This document shows positions 10,668 through 21,796 of a stretch of 64,000 bases of DNA, piece by piece. Numbering within the stretch: position 1 is the stretch's first letter; each line of letters starts with the position of its first letter. Under the pieces are notes generated by a model. It was given only the letters and a program-made list of their open reading frames with translations, was not told the origin of the DNA and made no database searches. Made by a program: the position numbers and the translations under genes. This stretch comes from Ahaetulla prasina (taxonomy: Eukaryota > Chordata > Lepidosauria > Squamata > Colubridae): contig NC_080539.1 of NCBI RefSeq assembly GCF_028640845.1, forward strand, positions 371,177,733 to 371,241,732. The letters are read 5' to 3'.

Positions 10668-11065
10668 CAGATAGTCCTCGATTTGCAACCATGCATCTAA
10701 TGACGGTTTGAAGTCTTCCTCTTCTTCTTCTTCTTCTTCTTCTTCTTCTTCTTCTTCTTCTTCTTCTTCTTCTTCTTCTTCTTCTTCTTCTTCTTCTTCT
10801 TCTTCTTCCCTCCTGTTCCTCCCTATTCCTTCTTTCTTTTTCTCCTTCTCCTCCTCCTCCTTCTTCTTTCCTTCCTTTTCTCCCTCTCTCCTTCTCTCCT
10901 TCTATCATTCTTTTTTCTTCTCCTTCCCTCCACCTCCTCGCCTTCATCCATTCCTTCTCTTTCATTTTCTTCTTCCTTTGTCCTCATCTTCATCCATTCC
11001 TCCTTTTTCTCCTCTTCTTCTCTTCCTTCTCCTCCTTCTTCCCTTTTCCTCCTTCTCCTCCTCCT
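10668..11065 (+). repeat. (TTC)n and mixed pyrimidine tract
   Basis: A MITE start (10,670-10,712) breaks into about 30 TTC units at 10,718-10,808, followed by an irregular CT-rich tract. The poly-serine and poly-arginine frames here are translation of the repeat, not genes. Confidence 0.95.
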
Positions 11066-11556
11066 CCATTTTTATTTTTTAATTTTATTTATTTATAATT
11101 ACATTTGTATACCACCCTTCTCCCAAAGGACTCAGGGCGGTTCACAGCCAGTTAAAAATACAATAAATACAAATTAAAAACAGACTAAAATTTATATAAA
11201 TAGTGGCCAAAATATTAAAAACTAAACAATATAAAAACTAAAACCCCATTTAAAATTACTTATTCAGGCTAGCCCAACTCGATGGAATAAAAGAGTCTTC
11301 AGCTCACGGCGGAAGGTCCGAAGGTCGGGGAGTTGGCGGAGCCCCAGAGGCAGCTCATTCCAGACGGCAGGAGCCCCCACAGAGAAGGCCCTGCCCCTGG
11401 GGGTCGCCAGTCGACATTGTTTTACCGACGGCACCCCAAGGAGGCCCTTCCTATGGGAGCGCACAGGTCGGTGGGAGGCTGTTGGTGGCACTAGGCAGTC
11501 CCGTAAAAAGCCCGGTCCTAAGCCATGGAGCGCTTTAAAGGTGGTAACCAACACCT
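11066..11556 (-). mobile_element. L2-like LINE 3' end (family alpha, copy 1)
   Basis: Minus-strand frame 11,264-11,549 encodes the C-terminal end of a non-LTR retrotransposon protein (TFKALHGLGPG, RAFSVGAPAVWNELP, LRTFRRELKTLLF). The 3' untranslated part ends in CCGCCCTGAGTCC-type sequence and an A-rich tail. It sits inside a pyrimidine tract that resumes at 11,560. Clade (L2-like) is inferred from these motifs. Confidence 0.8.
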
Positions 11557-12118
11557 TGAAGCATGAACATTCTTCTTCCTCTTCTCTTTCTTCTCCTTCT
11601 CGTTCTCCTTCTCCTGTACTTCCATCCTCCTCCTCCTCCTGTCCATACCTCTTAAAGTTATCAAAGGCACCCTACTTTCTCCTAAGGACCATGCATTCTT
11701 TCTCCCTCTGCCCCACACTTCACAGGAAGCTTCCCTTGGTTTCCCTTCCCTGCAGATGAAGCTGAAGCAGGCAGACGGAGCTGGCGGTTCCCGCCCCCCC
11801 CTCTCGTCTGCAGCTTGGCTGGCTTGCGGGAGTTAGTTACGGGGGTGGTTCTTTTGATCTCGAAACACCATACCTTCGGTAGGGATTAGATTAGCTGCTA
11901 CCCACACAATGCGGAGTTGCCGGGTGGGGTTGATGGGTTTGCAAAGCCAATTTCAGGCTTTTCATCAGAGCTTTTCAAGGATACGAAATCGTTGCTAGAA
12001 AATATTCGGCCTTGCCCAGGATTGGCGGCGGAATTTCATCTCTGGTTGGAGACTCCACGCGCGAAGACGGGCCCAAAGATATGGAAGGAGGCTACAGAAG
12101 CTCAAGAAAGACGCTCAG
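11557..12118. other. Pyrimidine tract end and unassigned sequence
   Basis: 11,560-11,640 continues the CT-rich tract. 11,650-12,118 is unassigned; the open frame over it runs on into a solo LTR and shows no known domain, so I do not call a gene. Confidence 0.35.
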
Positions 12119-12517
12119 TGTCAGGGTTCCAAGTAACACCCCCCCAACGAAAGAAGACTCCGAGGCACGAAGTTCCTCAAAGTTTTATTTTTATTAGAGA
12201 TGTCATATTGGCACATCTGGGGAAACCCGACTCTGAAAGCTTCCGGGTTTTCCACACCCAAAGGAAAGTCCGAGTCTCTTCCCCTGCACCCACATGTCCA
12301 TCACATGGTCCAATCAAAGCACCATCCCAAGTGGAGAAGTTTCCCAGTTCCAGCCCTCCAGGTGCAGGGCAAGATGGCCTTGACTCTCAGAGAAAGGAAT
12401 GTTATTATGACTACATATCTCTCCTGCTCCATAAAATCCCCCCATCTTAAGTTTCCCACAGCAGTAAATGTGGCAAGCCTGAGTGCCCAATGCAAAAGAT
12501 GGCTTCCAGTCCTGACA
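12119..12517 (-). mobile_element. Solo LTR, family F (copy 1)
   Basis: 399 bp flanked by the 5-bp duplication CTCAG (12,114-12,118 and 12,518-12,522), with ends TGTCAGG and CCTGACA. On the minus strand a polyadenylation signal (AATAAA) lies at about 12,187-12,197. A second copy is at 50,194-50,545. No U3 open frame of the A-E type is seen. Confidence 0.85.
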
Positions 12518-12555
12518 CTCAGAGGGCTTGAAATGGAGACATTTTTGAAAACACA

Positions 12556-13096
12556 GGTAGTCCTCAACTTACAGTGGTTTACTTAGTGACCGTTTGAAGT
12601 TACAACGGCCCTGAAAAAGGTGACCTGCTGTGACCGTTTTTCACACCGATGGCCGTCGCAACATCCCCAGGATCAGGTGATCAAAATTTGGATGCTTGGC
12701 AACTGACTCATATTTATGACGGTCGCATGTCCCCGGGGTCACGCGATCCCCTTCGGCGACCTTCTGACAAGCAAAGTCAATGGGGAAGCCAGTTTCACTT
12801 ATCAGTAACGGTAGAGTTGGGAGGGACCTTGGAGGTCATCTAGTCCAACCCCCTACTCACGCAGGAAACCTGTACTAGTGATTCGAACCGCCAAACTGCC
12901 GACCTTTCTGATCGACAAGCTCAGCGTCTTAGCCACTGAGCCACCTAGTCATGCTCACTTAACAACTGCGCTGGTTCACTTAGCAACTGTGGCAAGAAAG
13001 GTGGTACAATGGGGGCAAAACTCACTTTGCACACACGTCTCGCTTACCGGCAGAAAAATTGAGCTCGATTGTGGTCGTAGGTCAGGGACTACCCGT
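12556..13096 (+). mobile_element. Tigger-like MITE split by the tRNA-CR1 SINE
   Basis: Ends are CAGGTAGTCCTCAACTTAC and GGTCAGGGACTACCCG. The MITE is interrupted at 12,805-12,949. Confidence 0.75.
12805..12949 (-). mobile_element. Chimeric tRNA-CR1 SINE (copy 2)
   Basis: On the minus strand the head GTGGCTCAGTGGCTAAGACG and B-box GGTTCGAATCAC are followed directly by a CR1 3' end (GGTTGGACTAGATGACCTCC). About 145 bp, close to the structure at 1,001-1,112 but better preserved. Confidence 0.75.
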
Positions 13097-13182
13097 ATGC
13101 GGAACGTGCCTGTGGAACTCCCTGCCAAGGGAAAGTTTTAAAGGGCCGGTTTGGAAGCAACTCAAAACCGCAGAAGAAGAAA

Positions 13183-13260
13183 ACGGTACCTGTGCATTTT
13201 GGTTGTGGTTTTTTTTTTGGTCTACATTTAGGCAAAAAACCCAAAATGCACAGGTACCGT
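13183..13260. repeat. Perfect 20-bp inverted repeat at the CR1 5' junction
   Basis: The arms at 13,183-13,202 and 13,241-13,260 are exact reverse complements, separated by a 38-nt loop. The right arm is the first part of the CR1 copy. An inverted 5' junction of this type could come from snap-back priming during reverse transcription; that is inference. Confidence 0.85.
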
Positions 13261-13975
13261 ATATATGGTACCTTGCTCAATAGTAGTACCTGTGAGAGGG
13301 ATCTTGGAGTCCTAGTGGACAACCATTTAGATATGAGCCAGCAGTGTGCAGCAGCTGCCAAAAAAGCCAACACAGTTCTGGGCTGCATAAACAGAGGGAT
13401 AGAATCAAGATCACGTGAAGTGTTAATACCACTTTATAATGCCTTGGTAAGGCCACACTTGGAATATTGCATCCAGTTTTGGTCGCCACGATGTAAAAAA
13501 GATGTTGAGACTCTAGAAAGAGTGCAGAGAAGAGCAACAAAGATGATTAGGGGACTGGAGGCTAAAACATATGAAGAACGGTTGCAGGAACTGGGTATGT
13601 CTAGTTTAATAAAAAGAAGGACTAGGGGAGACATGATAGCAGTGTTCCAATATCTCAGGGGCTGCCCCAAAGAAGAGGGAGTCAAACTATTCTCCAAAGC
13701 ACCTGAGGGTAGAACAAGAAGCAATGGGTGGAAACTAATAAAGGAGAGAAGCAACTTAGAACTAAGGAGAAATTTCCTGACAGTTAGAACAATCAATCAG
13801 TGGAACGACTTGCCTGCAGAAGTTGTAAATGCTCCAACACTGGAAATTTTTAAGAAAATGTTGGATAACCATCTGTCTGAGATGGTGTAGGGTTTCCTGC
13901 CTGGGCAGGGGGTTGGACTAGAAGGCCTCCAAGGTCCCTTCCAACTCTGTTGTTATATTATATTATATTTTTAAA
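13261..13975 (+). mobile_element. CR1 LINE 3' end with open ORF2 C-terminus
   Basis: The frame from about 13,260 to 13,890 is open. It encodes the region after the reverse transcriptase core: [56 protein letters not shown]. It ends in the normal CR1 stop and a 3' tail with GTTGGACTAGAAGG and a short TTATA repeat. The catalytic part is missing, so it is a dead-on-arrival copy, but it is younger than the one at 1,930. Confidence 0.9.
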
Positions 13976-14544
13976 AAAGGGCTTTGAATGGAGAGTTTAG
14001 ATTTTCAAAGGCTGTGGGGGGGGGGGGGAAACAGCAACTGGTTTGCAATTTTGATTGCAAGTCGAGGACTGCCCGTAAGTGCCTGGCAGAGGGGCTCCCC
14101 GATTAAACGTTCAGCAATGGGGCAATGCTGCCCAAGCTGAGGGCATTTGTGGGGTTGGCTTTATTTTCAAAACCCCTCTTGGCTTCCCAAGCAGAAGCAG
14201 GCTTGGCGATGTGGTTGCTAGGCAACGGGAAGCGTGAAGAGTGGAGGACGGTGATGAGGTTGCCAGCCTTGAACTGTGGAGAAGCCACGTTTCCTGCTGC
14301 CCCCCTCGCCTCTTCCCTCAGGGGGCCCGGCTGGGGAGGATGGGCAGGAGGCTGGAGGGCACGGAGGGAGGGAGGCCTCCCCCTCATCTCTGCAAAGCCT
14401 TCCTCCGTGCCCCCTGCGCCCCAAGTTTTATTCCGAGAGAGAGAGAGAGAGAATTTGGGGATGAAAAATAAAGAAAGGAAAGGGCAGGTTCTGACGTTCG
14501 CCTTCAGTATGTGCTCTGAAGGAGGCTCACTTTTCCCTCAGGGT
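13976..14544. other. Unassigned GC-rich sequence with a MITE end
   Basis: A poly-G run lies at 14,017-14,027 and a Tigger-like MITE end (GCAAGTCGAGGACTGCCCG) at 14,057-14,075. 14,080-14,540 is GC-rich and has a (GA)n run near 14,440. Open frames cross it, but none shows a recognisable protein. Confidence 0.35.
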
Positions 14545-15590
14545 GACTCCCTCCATTCCTTCCTTCCTTCCTTCCTTCCGCCCTCCCTCTACTTCCCTCC
14601 CTATTTTTCCTTCTTTCTTTTCTCCCTCCCTCCTGCCCTCTCCTTCCTTCCCATTCCTTCCTTCCTTCCCTCCTCCCATCCTATTTCTCTTCCTCTTTTT
14701 CCTTCCTTCCTTCTTTCCACCCTCCCGCCCTCCCTCTACTTCTCTTCCTTCCTCTTATTCCTCTCTTCCTTCCTTCCATCCATCCATTCTTCCTTTTTTC
14801 CTTCTTTCTTTCCTTCCTTCCTTCTGCCCTCCCTCTCCTTCTTTTCCTCCCTCTTTTTCTTCCCTCCCTCCCTCTCGTCCTCCCCCCCTCTCCTTCTTTC
14901 TCCTTCCTTCCTTCCTTCTTCCACCCTTCCTCTTACTTTTCTTCCTCTTTTTCTTTCTTTCTTCTTACTTTCTTCCTTCCACCCTCCCTCTTCTTCTCTT
15001 CCTTCCTTATTCCTTCCTTCCTTCTTTCCTTCCTTCTTTCCATTCTTCCTTCCTTCTGCCCTCCCTCTACTTCTCTTCTGCCTTCTTTTTCCTTCCATCC
15101 TTCCTTCCTCCCTCCCTCCCAACCTCCCTCCCTCACTTCTCTTCCTCTTTTTCCTTCTTTCCTCTTCCTTTCTTCCTTCCACCCTTCCACCCTCCCTCCT
15201 CTTCCTCTTATTCCTTCCTTCCGTCCTTCTTTCCTTCCTTCCTTCCATCCTTCCTTCCTTTCTCCCTCCCTCCCTGTCCTTCTTTCCATCATTCCTTCCT
15301 TCTCTCTTTCCTTCCTTCCTTCTTTCTCTATTTCCTCCCTTCCTACTTTCCTAACTTCATTCTCCCTTCTCTATTTTCTTCCTTTGTTCCTTTTCCTTCT
15401 TTCCATCATTCCTTCCTTCCTTCTCCATTTTCTTCCTTCCTTCTTTCTCTATTTCTTCCCCTCCTTTTTTCTTTCCTTCCTCCCTTCCTACTTTCCTAAC
15501 TTCATTCTCCTTTCTCTATTTTCTTCCTTTGTTCCTTTCCTTCTCCTTTTCCTTCCGTCCTCCCTCCCTTCTTCCTTTCTTTCCATTGAT
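14545..15590 (+). repeat. (TTCC)n-rich pyrimidine tract, about 1 kb
   Basis: Almost pure C/T on the plus strand, with TTCC, TTTC and CCCTCCC blocks. Long open frames on both strands (Ser/Pro/Phe/Leu-rich, or Lys/Arg/Glu/Gly-rich) are by-products of the composition. Confidence 0.95.
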
Positions 15591-15805
15591 AAGCAAGATA
15601 GTTGTTAAGTGACTTTTGCCCCATTTTTCGACTTTTCTTTTCACAGTTGTTAAGTGAATCACTGCAGTTGTTAAGTTAGTAACGCGGTTGTTAAGGGAAT
15701 CTGGCTTCCCCATTCACTTTGCTTGTCAGAAGGTCGCAAAAATTGATCATGTGTCCATCTGGGACCCTGCAACCGTCATAAATATGAGTCAACTGCCAAA
15801 TTATT

Positions 15806-16062
15806 ATTTTTTTGTTTACATTTATATCCCGCCCTTCTCCGAAGACTCAGGGCGGCTTACAGTGTATAAGGCAATAGTCTCATTCTATTTGTATATTTTT
15901 ACAAAGTCAACTTATTGCCCCCCCAACAATCTGGGTCCTCATTTTACCTACCTTATAAAGGATGGAAGGCTGAGTCAACCTTGGGCCGGGCTTGAACCTG
16001 CAGTAATTGCAGGCTCTGTGTTCTTAATAACAGGCTTTACCAGCCTGAGCTAAACCGGCCCT
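15806..16062 (-). mobile_element. Sauria-type tRNA SINE (copy 2)
   Basis: Reverse orientation: the 3' end TATCCCGCCCTTCTCCGAAG is on the left and the tRNA-like head on the right, near 16,040-16,062. The head is partly decayed. Confidence 0.8.
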
Positions 16063-16133
16063 ATGTCCAAACAAAATGTCCAAATTTTGTTCACATGGCC
16101 ACGCAGATGCTGCAAAAATCTTACTTGTGTAAA

Positions 16134-16201
<68 letters not shown>

Positions 16202-16213
16202 TTAGATAGATAA

Positions 16214-16250
<37 letters not shown>

Positions 16251-16262
16251 AAGAAAGAAAGA
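16134..16262 (+). repeat. (GATA)n microsatellite
   Basis: About 29 nearly perfect GATA units, with single changes near 16,200-16,212 and an AAAG end. GATA repeats are the core of the Bkm satellite first described from snakes. Confidence 0.95.
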
Positions 16263-16460
16263 AACAGTCGTAAGTCACTTTATTCAGTGATGTTGTAACT
16301 TTGAACGATCATTAAATAAATGGTTGTAAGACAAGGACTACCTGTATTGCAGTATAACCTTGGGAATCTGAGCATCTATACATTTCAACTCCCAGAATTT
16401 GAGGAATTCTGGGAGCTGAAGTCCACAAAGGTTGCCTGAGGAATTCTGGGAGCTGAAGTC

Positions 16461-16755
16461 CAGTAGTGAGTTTCAAAAATTTTTACTACCGGTTCTGTGG
16501 ATGTGCCTTGGTGGGCGTGGCATGGCTTGGTGGGCGTGGCAGGGGAAGGATACTATAAGATTTCCATTCCCTCCCCACTCCAGGGGAAGGTTACTGCAAA
16601 ATCTCCATTTACTCCTGATCAGCTGGGACTCAGGAGGCAGAGAATAGATGGGGGCAGGTCCAATCAGAGGTGGTATTTACTGGTTCTCCAAACTACTCAA
16701 AATTTCCACTACCGGTTCTCCAGAACTGGTCAGAACCTGCTGAAACCCACATCTG
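16461..16755. mobile_element. hAT MITE of the CAGTRGTGGG family
   Basis: Left end CAGTAGTGAGTTTC, right end GAAACCCACATCTG. Inside are GGTGGGCGTGGC and ACCGGTTCT phrases typical of the family. A clean 8-bp duplication is not visible. Confidence 0.6.
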
Positions 16756-17260
16756 GCTAGGGAATTCTGGGAGGTGAAGTCCAACCAATGCTGGCTGGGG
16801 AATTCGGGGAGGTGAAGTCCACCAATGCTGGCTGGGGAATTCTGGGAAGTGAAGTCCACCAATGCTGGCTGTGGAATTCTGGGAGGTGAAGTCCACCAAT
16901 GCTGGCTGTGGAATTCTGGGAGGTGAAGTCCACCAATGCTGGCTAGGGAATTCTGGGAGGTGAAGTCCACCAGTGCTGGCTAGGAAATTCTGGGAGGTTA
17001 AGTCCACCAATGCTGGCTAGGGAATTCTGGGAGGTTAAGTCCACCAATGCTGGCTAGGGAATTCTGGGAGGTTAAGTCCACCAGTGCTGGCTAGGGAATT
17101 CTGGGAGGTTAAGTCCACCAATTCTGGCTAGAGAATTCTGGGAGGTTAAGTCCACCAATGCTGGCTAGGGAATTCTGGGAGATTAAGTCCACCAATGCTG
17201 GCTGGGGAATTCTGGGAGGTTAAGTCCACCAATGCTGGCTAGGAAATTCAGGGAGGTTGT
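16756..17260 (+). repeat. 37-bp minisatellite from hAT-MITE arm
   Basis: About 13 units with the core GGGAATTCTGGGAGGTGAAG or the variant GAGGTTAAG, each with CCACCAATGCTGGCTAG. The order of variants (GGTGAAG on the left, GGTTAAG on the right) shows local unit spread. Confidence 0.9.
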
Positions 17261-17902
17261 CCACAGTTCTGAAAGTTGCCCAGGTGGAGAATCACTGAGA
17301 GGCTGAACAGGATCTGAGCGAAGGGATGACACTGCCTGGATGATTTCAACGTGTCTTCAGCCTCTGCTCATCCATGCATTCACACAATTAAATGGCCTCA
17401 GATCTAGATTGGAACGACGCATCAGTCGGCTTACGCCAAGCCACCTGCACTGGAAACCAGGTTTATTGTCCCCAGAAGCAGCTCTCCGATACTTGTTGGT
17501 TACGGCCAACAATCAGCTCAGTGACACATTTGCAATGTGTCCAGAAGAGACTTCCATTTTGTCAACCCTTATAAATCTTCTACTCTAAAATAAACAGAGG
17601 GACGGAGAGGGTGCGTTCTGACCCCAGTCCTTGTTTGATTGATTTCCTCTGCCGAAAGAAAGAAAAATATATAAAAATAAAAGGCTCAGGAAGAATTTAC
17701 AAAAGGACTTACAGTATAGTTCAAATATTCCTTTGGGGGATTAGCCAAGAAAGCCAATCAAATTTAAGCAGAGTCAGAGCTGACTAGTACTGGGATAGGA
17801 GGCCACTAAGAAAGCCAACCACAGTAAGCTGTTGACAAAAAAAAAATATTCCTCAAAAAGGCAACGGGCCAACATTTTCATAGAATCAAAGGGACTTTGG
17901 AG
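17261..17902. other. Unassigned, apparently low-copy sequence
   Basis: The frame 17,340-17,588 (82 codons) has no recognisable domain and ends just before an AATAAA at about 17,589. It could be a fragment of an unknown retroelement; I do not call a gene. Confidence 0.35.
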
Positions 17903-18865
17903 CACTGGTGGGATTCAAATAATTTAACAACCGGTTCTTCCTAACGACTGGGTGGGCGTGGCTGTGGGGGGGAGTCATGTGACTGAGTGGGCGTGGCCAA
18001 TTCGATGCCACTCATGGCAAGGTGGGGCGGCGCAGGCGGGCCAAAAGGGCGATAGCAATGGCCGTACCCTTAGACTTACCTTTGTGCAGCAACAGCAACG
18101 GGGATTCTCCGACGCCCCGTTTCTTGCTGGGTCTCGCTACCCAACAGTCAGGGTTTTTAAAAAGGGTTTTGCAGCAGGAAACGGCAGGCGGCTACTTTCG
18201 GCTTCTGTTGGTGCATCTGGGCACAACTTCGCTGCGAGACACTGACCTGCTGCGGCTGGAGCCGCCTCTTTGCTGGCCCAAATCTCCGCCGTCGCTTTGA
18301 CGGCGTGAATGGCCGCAGCTGACTCTTTCCTGGCCTGAATGGCCCAACACCTCCACTGATGCCTCGGTTCAGGCTGGCAAAGAGGCACTGGCAGTGATTC
18401 GGGGCTGGAAAAGAGGCAGCGGTTCGGGCTGGCAAAGAGATGGCCGTGGCGGCAGAGGCTGTTCAGGCGGGCAAAGGGGAGAAGGAATGTTCACCAGGCA
18501 GGCAGAGCTGGGCCACATGGGAGGCAGTGGAGAATGGTGGAGGAAGGCTTGGAAGGGAGATGGGCCATATGGGAGGCCGGGGCGAAGAAAGGCAAGAGGG
18601 CTAGGATGTGGGGGCCGTGCAGATGTTGAATTTCAATTTTTTTTACTATCGGTTCTGTGGGTTTGGCTTGGTGGGCGTGGCATGGCTTGGTGGGCGTGGT
18701 ATGATGGTGGACGTGGCTTGGTGGGTGTGGCAGGGGAAGGTTATACGGTAAAATCTCCATTCTCACCCCACTCTAGGGGAAGGATACTGCAAAATCCCCA
18801 TTTCCTCCCGATCAGCTGGGACTCAGGGAGTCAGAGAATAGATGGGAGAAGGCAGGAGAAGGAGA
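17903..18865. mobile_element. hAT-like non-autonomous sequence, composite
   Basis: Begins CACTGGTGGGATTCAAAT at 17,903 and contains AACAACCGGTTCTTCC and GGGTGGGCGTGGC phrases. A GC-rich middle part (18,010-18,610) is followed by a second piece (18,620-18,860) like the 16.5-kb element. Exact borders are unclear. Confidence 0.5.
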
Positions 18866-19138
18866 GATAATAAGAAATATCATCTATCAATATTTTAGTA
18901 ATAATTCTACAATTTGTTCTATTGGTCTCTAACCGTCCCTATTCCTAAGCCTTGGCTAATGAATGCCTCAGGAGTTATCTAATACACATTTAATTGGCTG
19001 CAGGCCATCTGTATTCCTAATTTTTAGCTGAGGCCTGCAAGTTGTCTAACTCTTGTTACTTTTATCAGTTTTCTAACCACCCAGAATTGTTACAAGATTT
19101 ACACATGGATATTTCCTGTAGATAAGCATTCTTTGTTC
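18866..19138. other. AT-rich unassigned sequence
   Basis: No repeat family or gene is recognised. It directly precedes the LTR target site TTGCC. Confidence 0.35.
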
Positions 19139-19143
19139 TTGCC

Positions 19144-19759
19144 TGTCATGTCCCTCTCCCCCTCCGATGACCGAGTCTAGGAAGTCTGTAGCAAGCGTGG
19201 CAACGAAGCCTCTGCAGCTTTGCCAAATTCTTTCCAGGTTTCTCAGGGCAGGTCAGGAGTCCAAGTTGTGACTTCAGCGATAGAGTCCGATATCAGCAAA
19301 CTAGATAAGACTTTGCTTGACTCAAGGTTGGAATGCCAAAAGGAGGTCCTTTATATAGGCTGTGGGGTGTGGCTCCATGACTCAGCATTTATCCAGGCCT
19401 GCCCCACCCTTCCTTCTGCTGGCGTCGCCTCTCAGATCTCCGGAAGCGAGGATCCTCCCACTCTGAATTGTCTTCAGCTGTCTCTGCTGTCGGCATCTGG
19501 GAAAGGGAGGGGTCAGAGGGAGCAGATCCGGGTAATTGCACCACTTGGCTGACTTCCTGCTCCGATGGCTGCGTCGAAGGAACACACACTGTATGAATGA
19601 GCTGTATTGGGTTTCTCTTTTCACTCCTCTCCGGGCATGGGGCCAGGGCCGGGGGCTGGAGGCATGACAGGCCGTTCATCTTCATTATCAGACTCGGAGT
19701 CTGATAACAGGCCCGGGAGGAGACGGGAGGGGCCCGGCTGAGGAGGACGAGGCACAACA
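19144..19759 (-). mobile_element. Solo LTR, family A (copy 2)
   Basis: 616 bp with the 5-bp duplication TTGCC (19,139-19,143 and 19,760-19,764). On the sense strand a shortened acceptor-like tract ends CAG, then comes the U3 frame. A small indel shifts the frame near the acidic part, but the distal half, from QPSEQEV to WEDPRFRRSERRRQQK and the stop, is intact. TATATAAAGG follows. Confidence 0.85.
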
Positions 19760-19942
19760 TTGCCAGACACACTCCACAATTACAGGCTTCCTGATTTACT
19801 TTCAAGTGTGTATCATAACCTGGCTTTATTTTAGCAGACAGCCCATCATTTGGGATATGTTTTCTTTTTTTTTTTCCCCTTTTGTTTCCTCTCCTCTTTC
19901 CTCTCCTCTCCTTTCCTCTTTCCCTTTATCATCCTTTTAGAA

Positions 19943-21515
19943 CCGTGATGGCCACAGGTGGCACGCACAGCCCTCTCTGCGGGCACACCGGCTGTCGCTC
20001 CACTGCGCACGGGCCTGTGCCTCCTGCCGGCCAGCTAGTCTTCGCATCTCTGCCACACATGCGCAGGGGGGTTGGGGTGCTTGTGCAGAGGAGGGGGTGG
20101 TGCAGGTGGCTTTCCAGGCCCAAAATGGGGCATGGGGGGGACCTCACGCAGCGCCCCTGCACCAGGGGTGAAATGCTCCCAGTTCGCACCGGCTCGATGG
20201 CAGCTGCTGGTTCGGAGGACCGGTAGCAAAAATCCCTGGCCCTGCCCCGCCCTGCCTCTGCTGAGCCGCACCATCAGCAGAGGTTTTTTGTTTTACTTTT
20301 AAAAGTTTTTCTTCAGCCGAAACATGCCTTTAAAAGTAAAAAAAAAAAAAAACCTCTGATGATCGCGGGGCTGAGCAGAGATCAAAACCCTTTAAAAGTT
20401 TTTTTTTTAAAAACCCTCTTCAGCCGAAGGGGGAAAAAAATGAAAAAAAACCCAGGATTTAAAAGCTTCCTCTGGCGATCCCAGAGGAGTTTCCTGATCC
20501 TCACAGGCTTTTAAACTCACTTTTTAACAGCCCCCACTTACAAGAGCCCCCACCCATGCCCATCCAATGCCCCCTCCTCACTTACCTATAATTACTGCAT
20601 GCTTTCTTCAGCTACCGAAGAAGACAAAAAAGTTTGCTTTGACTTCCTGCTTTGCTAGCTGAGGAACTCTGGGATTTGAAGTCCACAATAAAATAAAATA
20701 AAATAAAATAATAAAATAAAATATTTGTGCAGCTTTCTGAGATTTGGTGTGTTTCTGTAGTGTTTCACTCTAACTACACAAACACACAAAATCTCAGAAA
20801 GCTGTACGTGGCATTTGGTGTGTGTGTGTGTGTGTGTGAGTTGTGTGTGTGTGAAGTGTGAAAGTTGGTTTTTGAGCTTTTTGTGGCTGTGTGAAGAAGG
20901 GTGAAGTGCAGCTGCTTTTACATTGTGTGTGAGTCAGTTGTGTTGTGTTGTGTTGTGTGTGTGTAAAGTGTGAAAGTTGGTTTTTGAGCTTTTTGTGGCT
21001 GTGTGAAGAAGTGTGAAGTGCAGCTGCTTTTACATTGTGTGTGAGTCAGTTGTGTTGTGTTGTGTTGTGTGTGTGTGTAAAGTGTGAAAGTTGGTTTTTG
21101 ATACCTCTTATTGTTTTGTATACTTTGTTTATTATTTTTATTATTTATTGTTATTGGCCACGCCCACCCAGTCACCTGACCACCAAGCCACGCCCACCAA
21201 TTAAGCCAATGTTTAGATTTCACCCCTGCCCTGCACCCTGTTTTGACTTTCAGGTTGGTGCAGAAGGCTTTCCAGGCCCAAAACGGGGCACGCTAGGCTA
21301 GGCCCCCCCAAACATCCCATTTTAGGCCTGGAAACCCTCCTGAACCAACCTGGAAGCCAAAACGGAGTATGGGGTTTGTGTGTGTGCATGCATAGGGGAT
21401 GTGCGCACATGCGCAGGAAGGCGCATGCGTAGGGGGATGCTCGCATTGCATTTTGGGGGTTCTGACACCAGGTGTGTATTCGCACAAGCACCTCTGCGCT
21501 TTGGGCAGGCGGCAC
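19943..21515. mobile_element. hAT element of the GTGATGGCGAACC family, split
   Basis: Begins CCGTGATGGCCACAGGTGGC and continues after 21,237 to GGGCAGGCGGCACCCAAAAG. It is interrupted by the hAT element at 20,163-21,228. The expected right end is missing where a LINE begins. Confidence 0.6.
20163..21228. mobile_element. hAT non-autonomous element, 1,066 bp
   Basis: Ends are CAGGGGTGAAAT and ATTTCACCCCTG, with an exact 8-bp duplication CCCTGCAC (20,155-20,162 and 21,229-21,236). Inside are poly-A/T stretches, a TG repeat (20,816-20,842) and a roughly 110-bp tandem duplication containing GAAAGTTGGTTTTTGAGC. A related copy is at 24,729-25,299. No transposase frame is present. Confidence 0.85.
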
Positions 21516-21796
21516 CCAAAAGTTTGACGATGTCAAACTATTTAACACCACCAACAATACTTCTACCCTTCAAAAAGACCTTGACTTTGTATCCGAATGG
21601 TCTTGGCAACTCCAAATCTCAACCAGCAAATGCTCAATCTTACATATTGGAAAAAAGAACCCAAACGCTAAGTACAAGCTTGACGGACATTACCTTAAAG
21701 ATGACCCCCCACCCTGTTAAAGATCTTGGAGTTTTCATATCAAATGATCTAAGGGCCAAAGCCCATTGCAACTACATCGCAAAAAAGGCTCTAAGT

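Larger units (their letters stand above)
15591..16346 (-). mobile_element. Tigger-like MITE split by a SINE and a GATA tract
   Basis: MITE parts lie at about 15,591-15,805, 16,063-16,130 and 16,262-16,346, ending GTAAGACAAGGACTACCTG. The SINE (15,806-16,062) and the (GATA)n run (16,134-16,250) lie between. Confidence 0.7.

Noticed and set aside
10708..11082. Long poly-serine and poly-arginine frames
   Set aside because: Direct translation of (TTC)n and its complement.
13192..13890. Host gene of 232 codons
   Set aside because: It is the C-terminal part of CR1 ORF2.
14125..15499. Proline/serine/phenylalanine-rich frames of 300-400 codons
   Set aside because: Composition artefact of the TTCC tract; open on both strands and in several frames.
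17340..17588. Small protein gene of 82 codons
   Set aside because: No domain, no splice or promoter evidence, surrounded by repeats.
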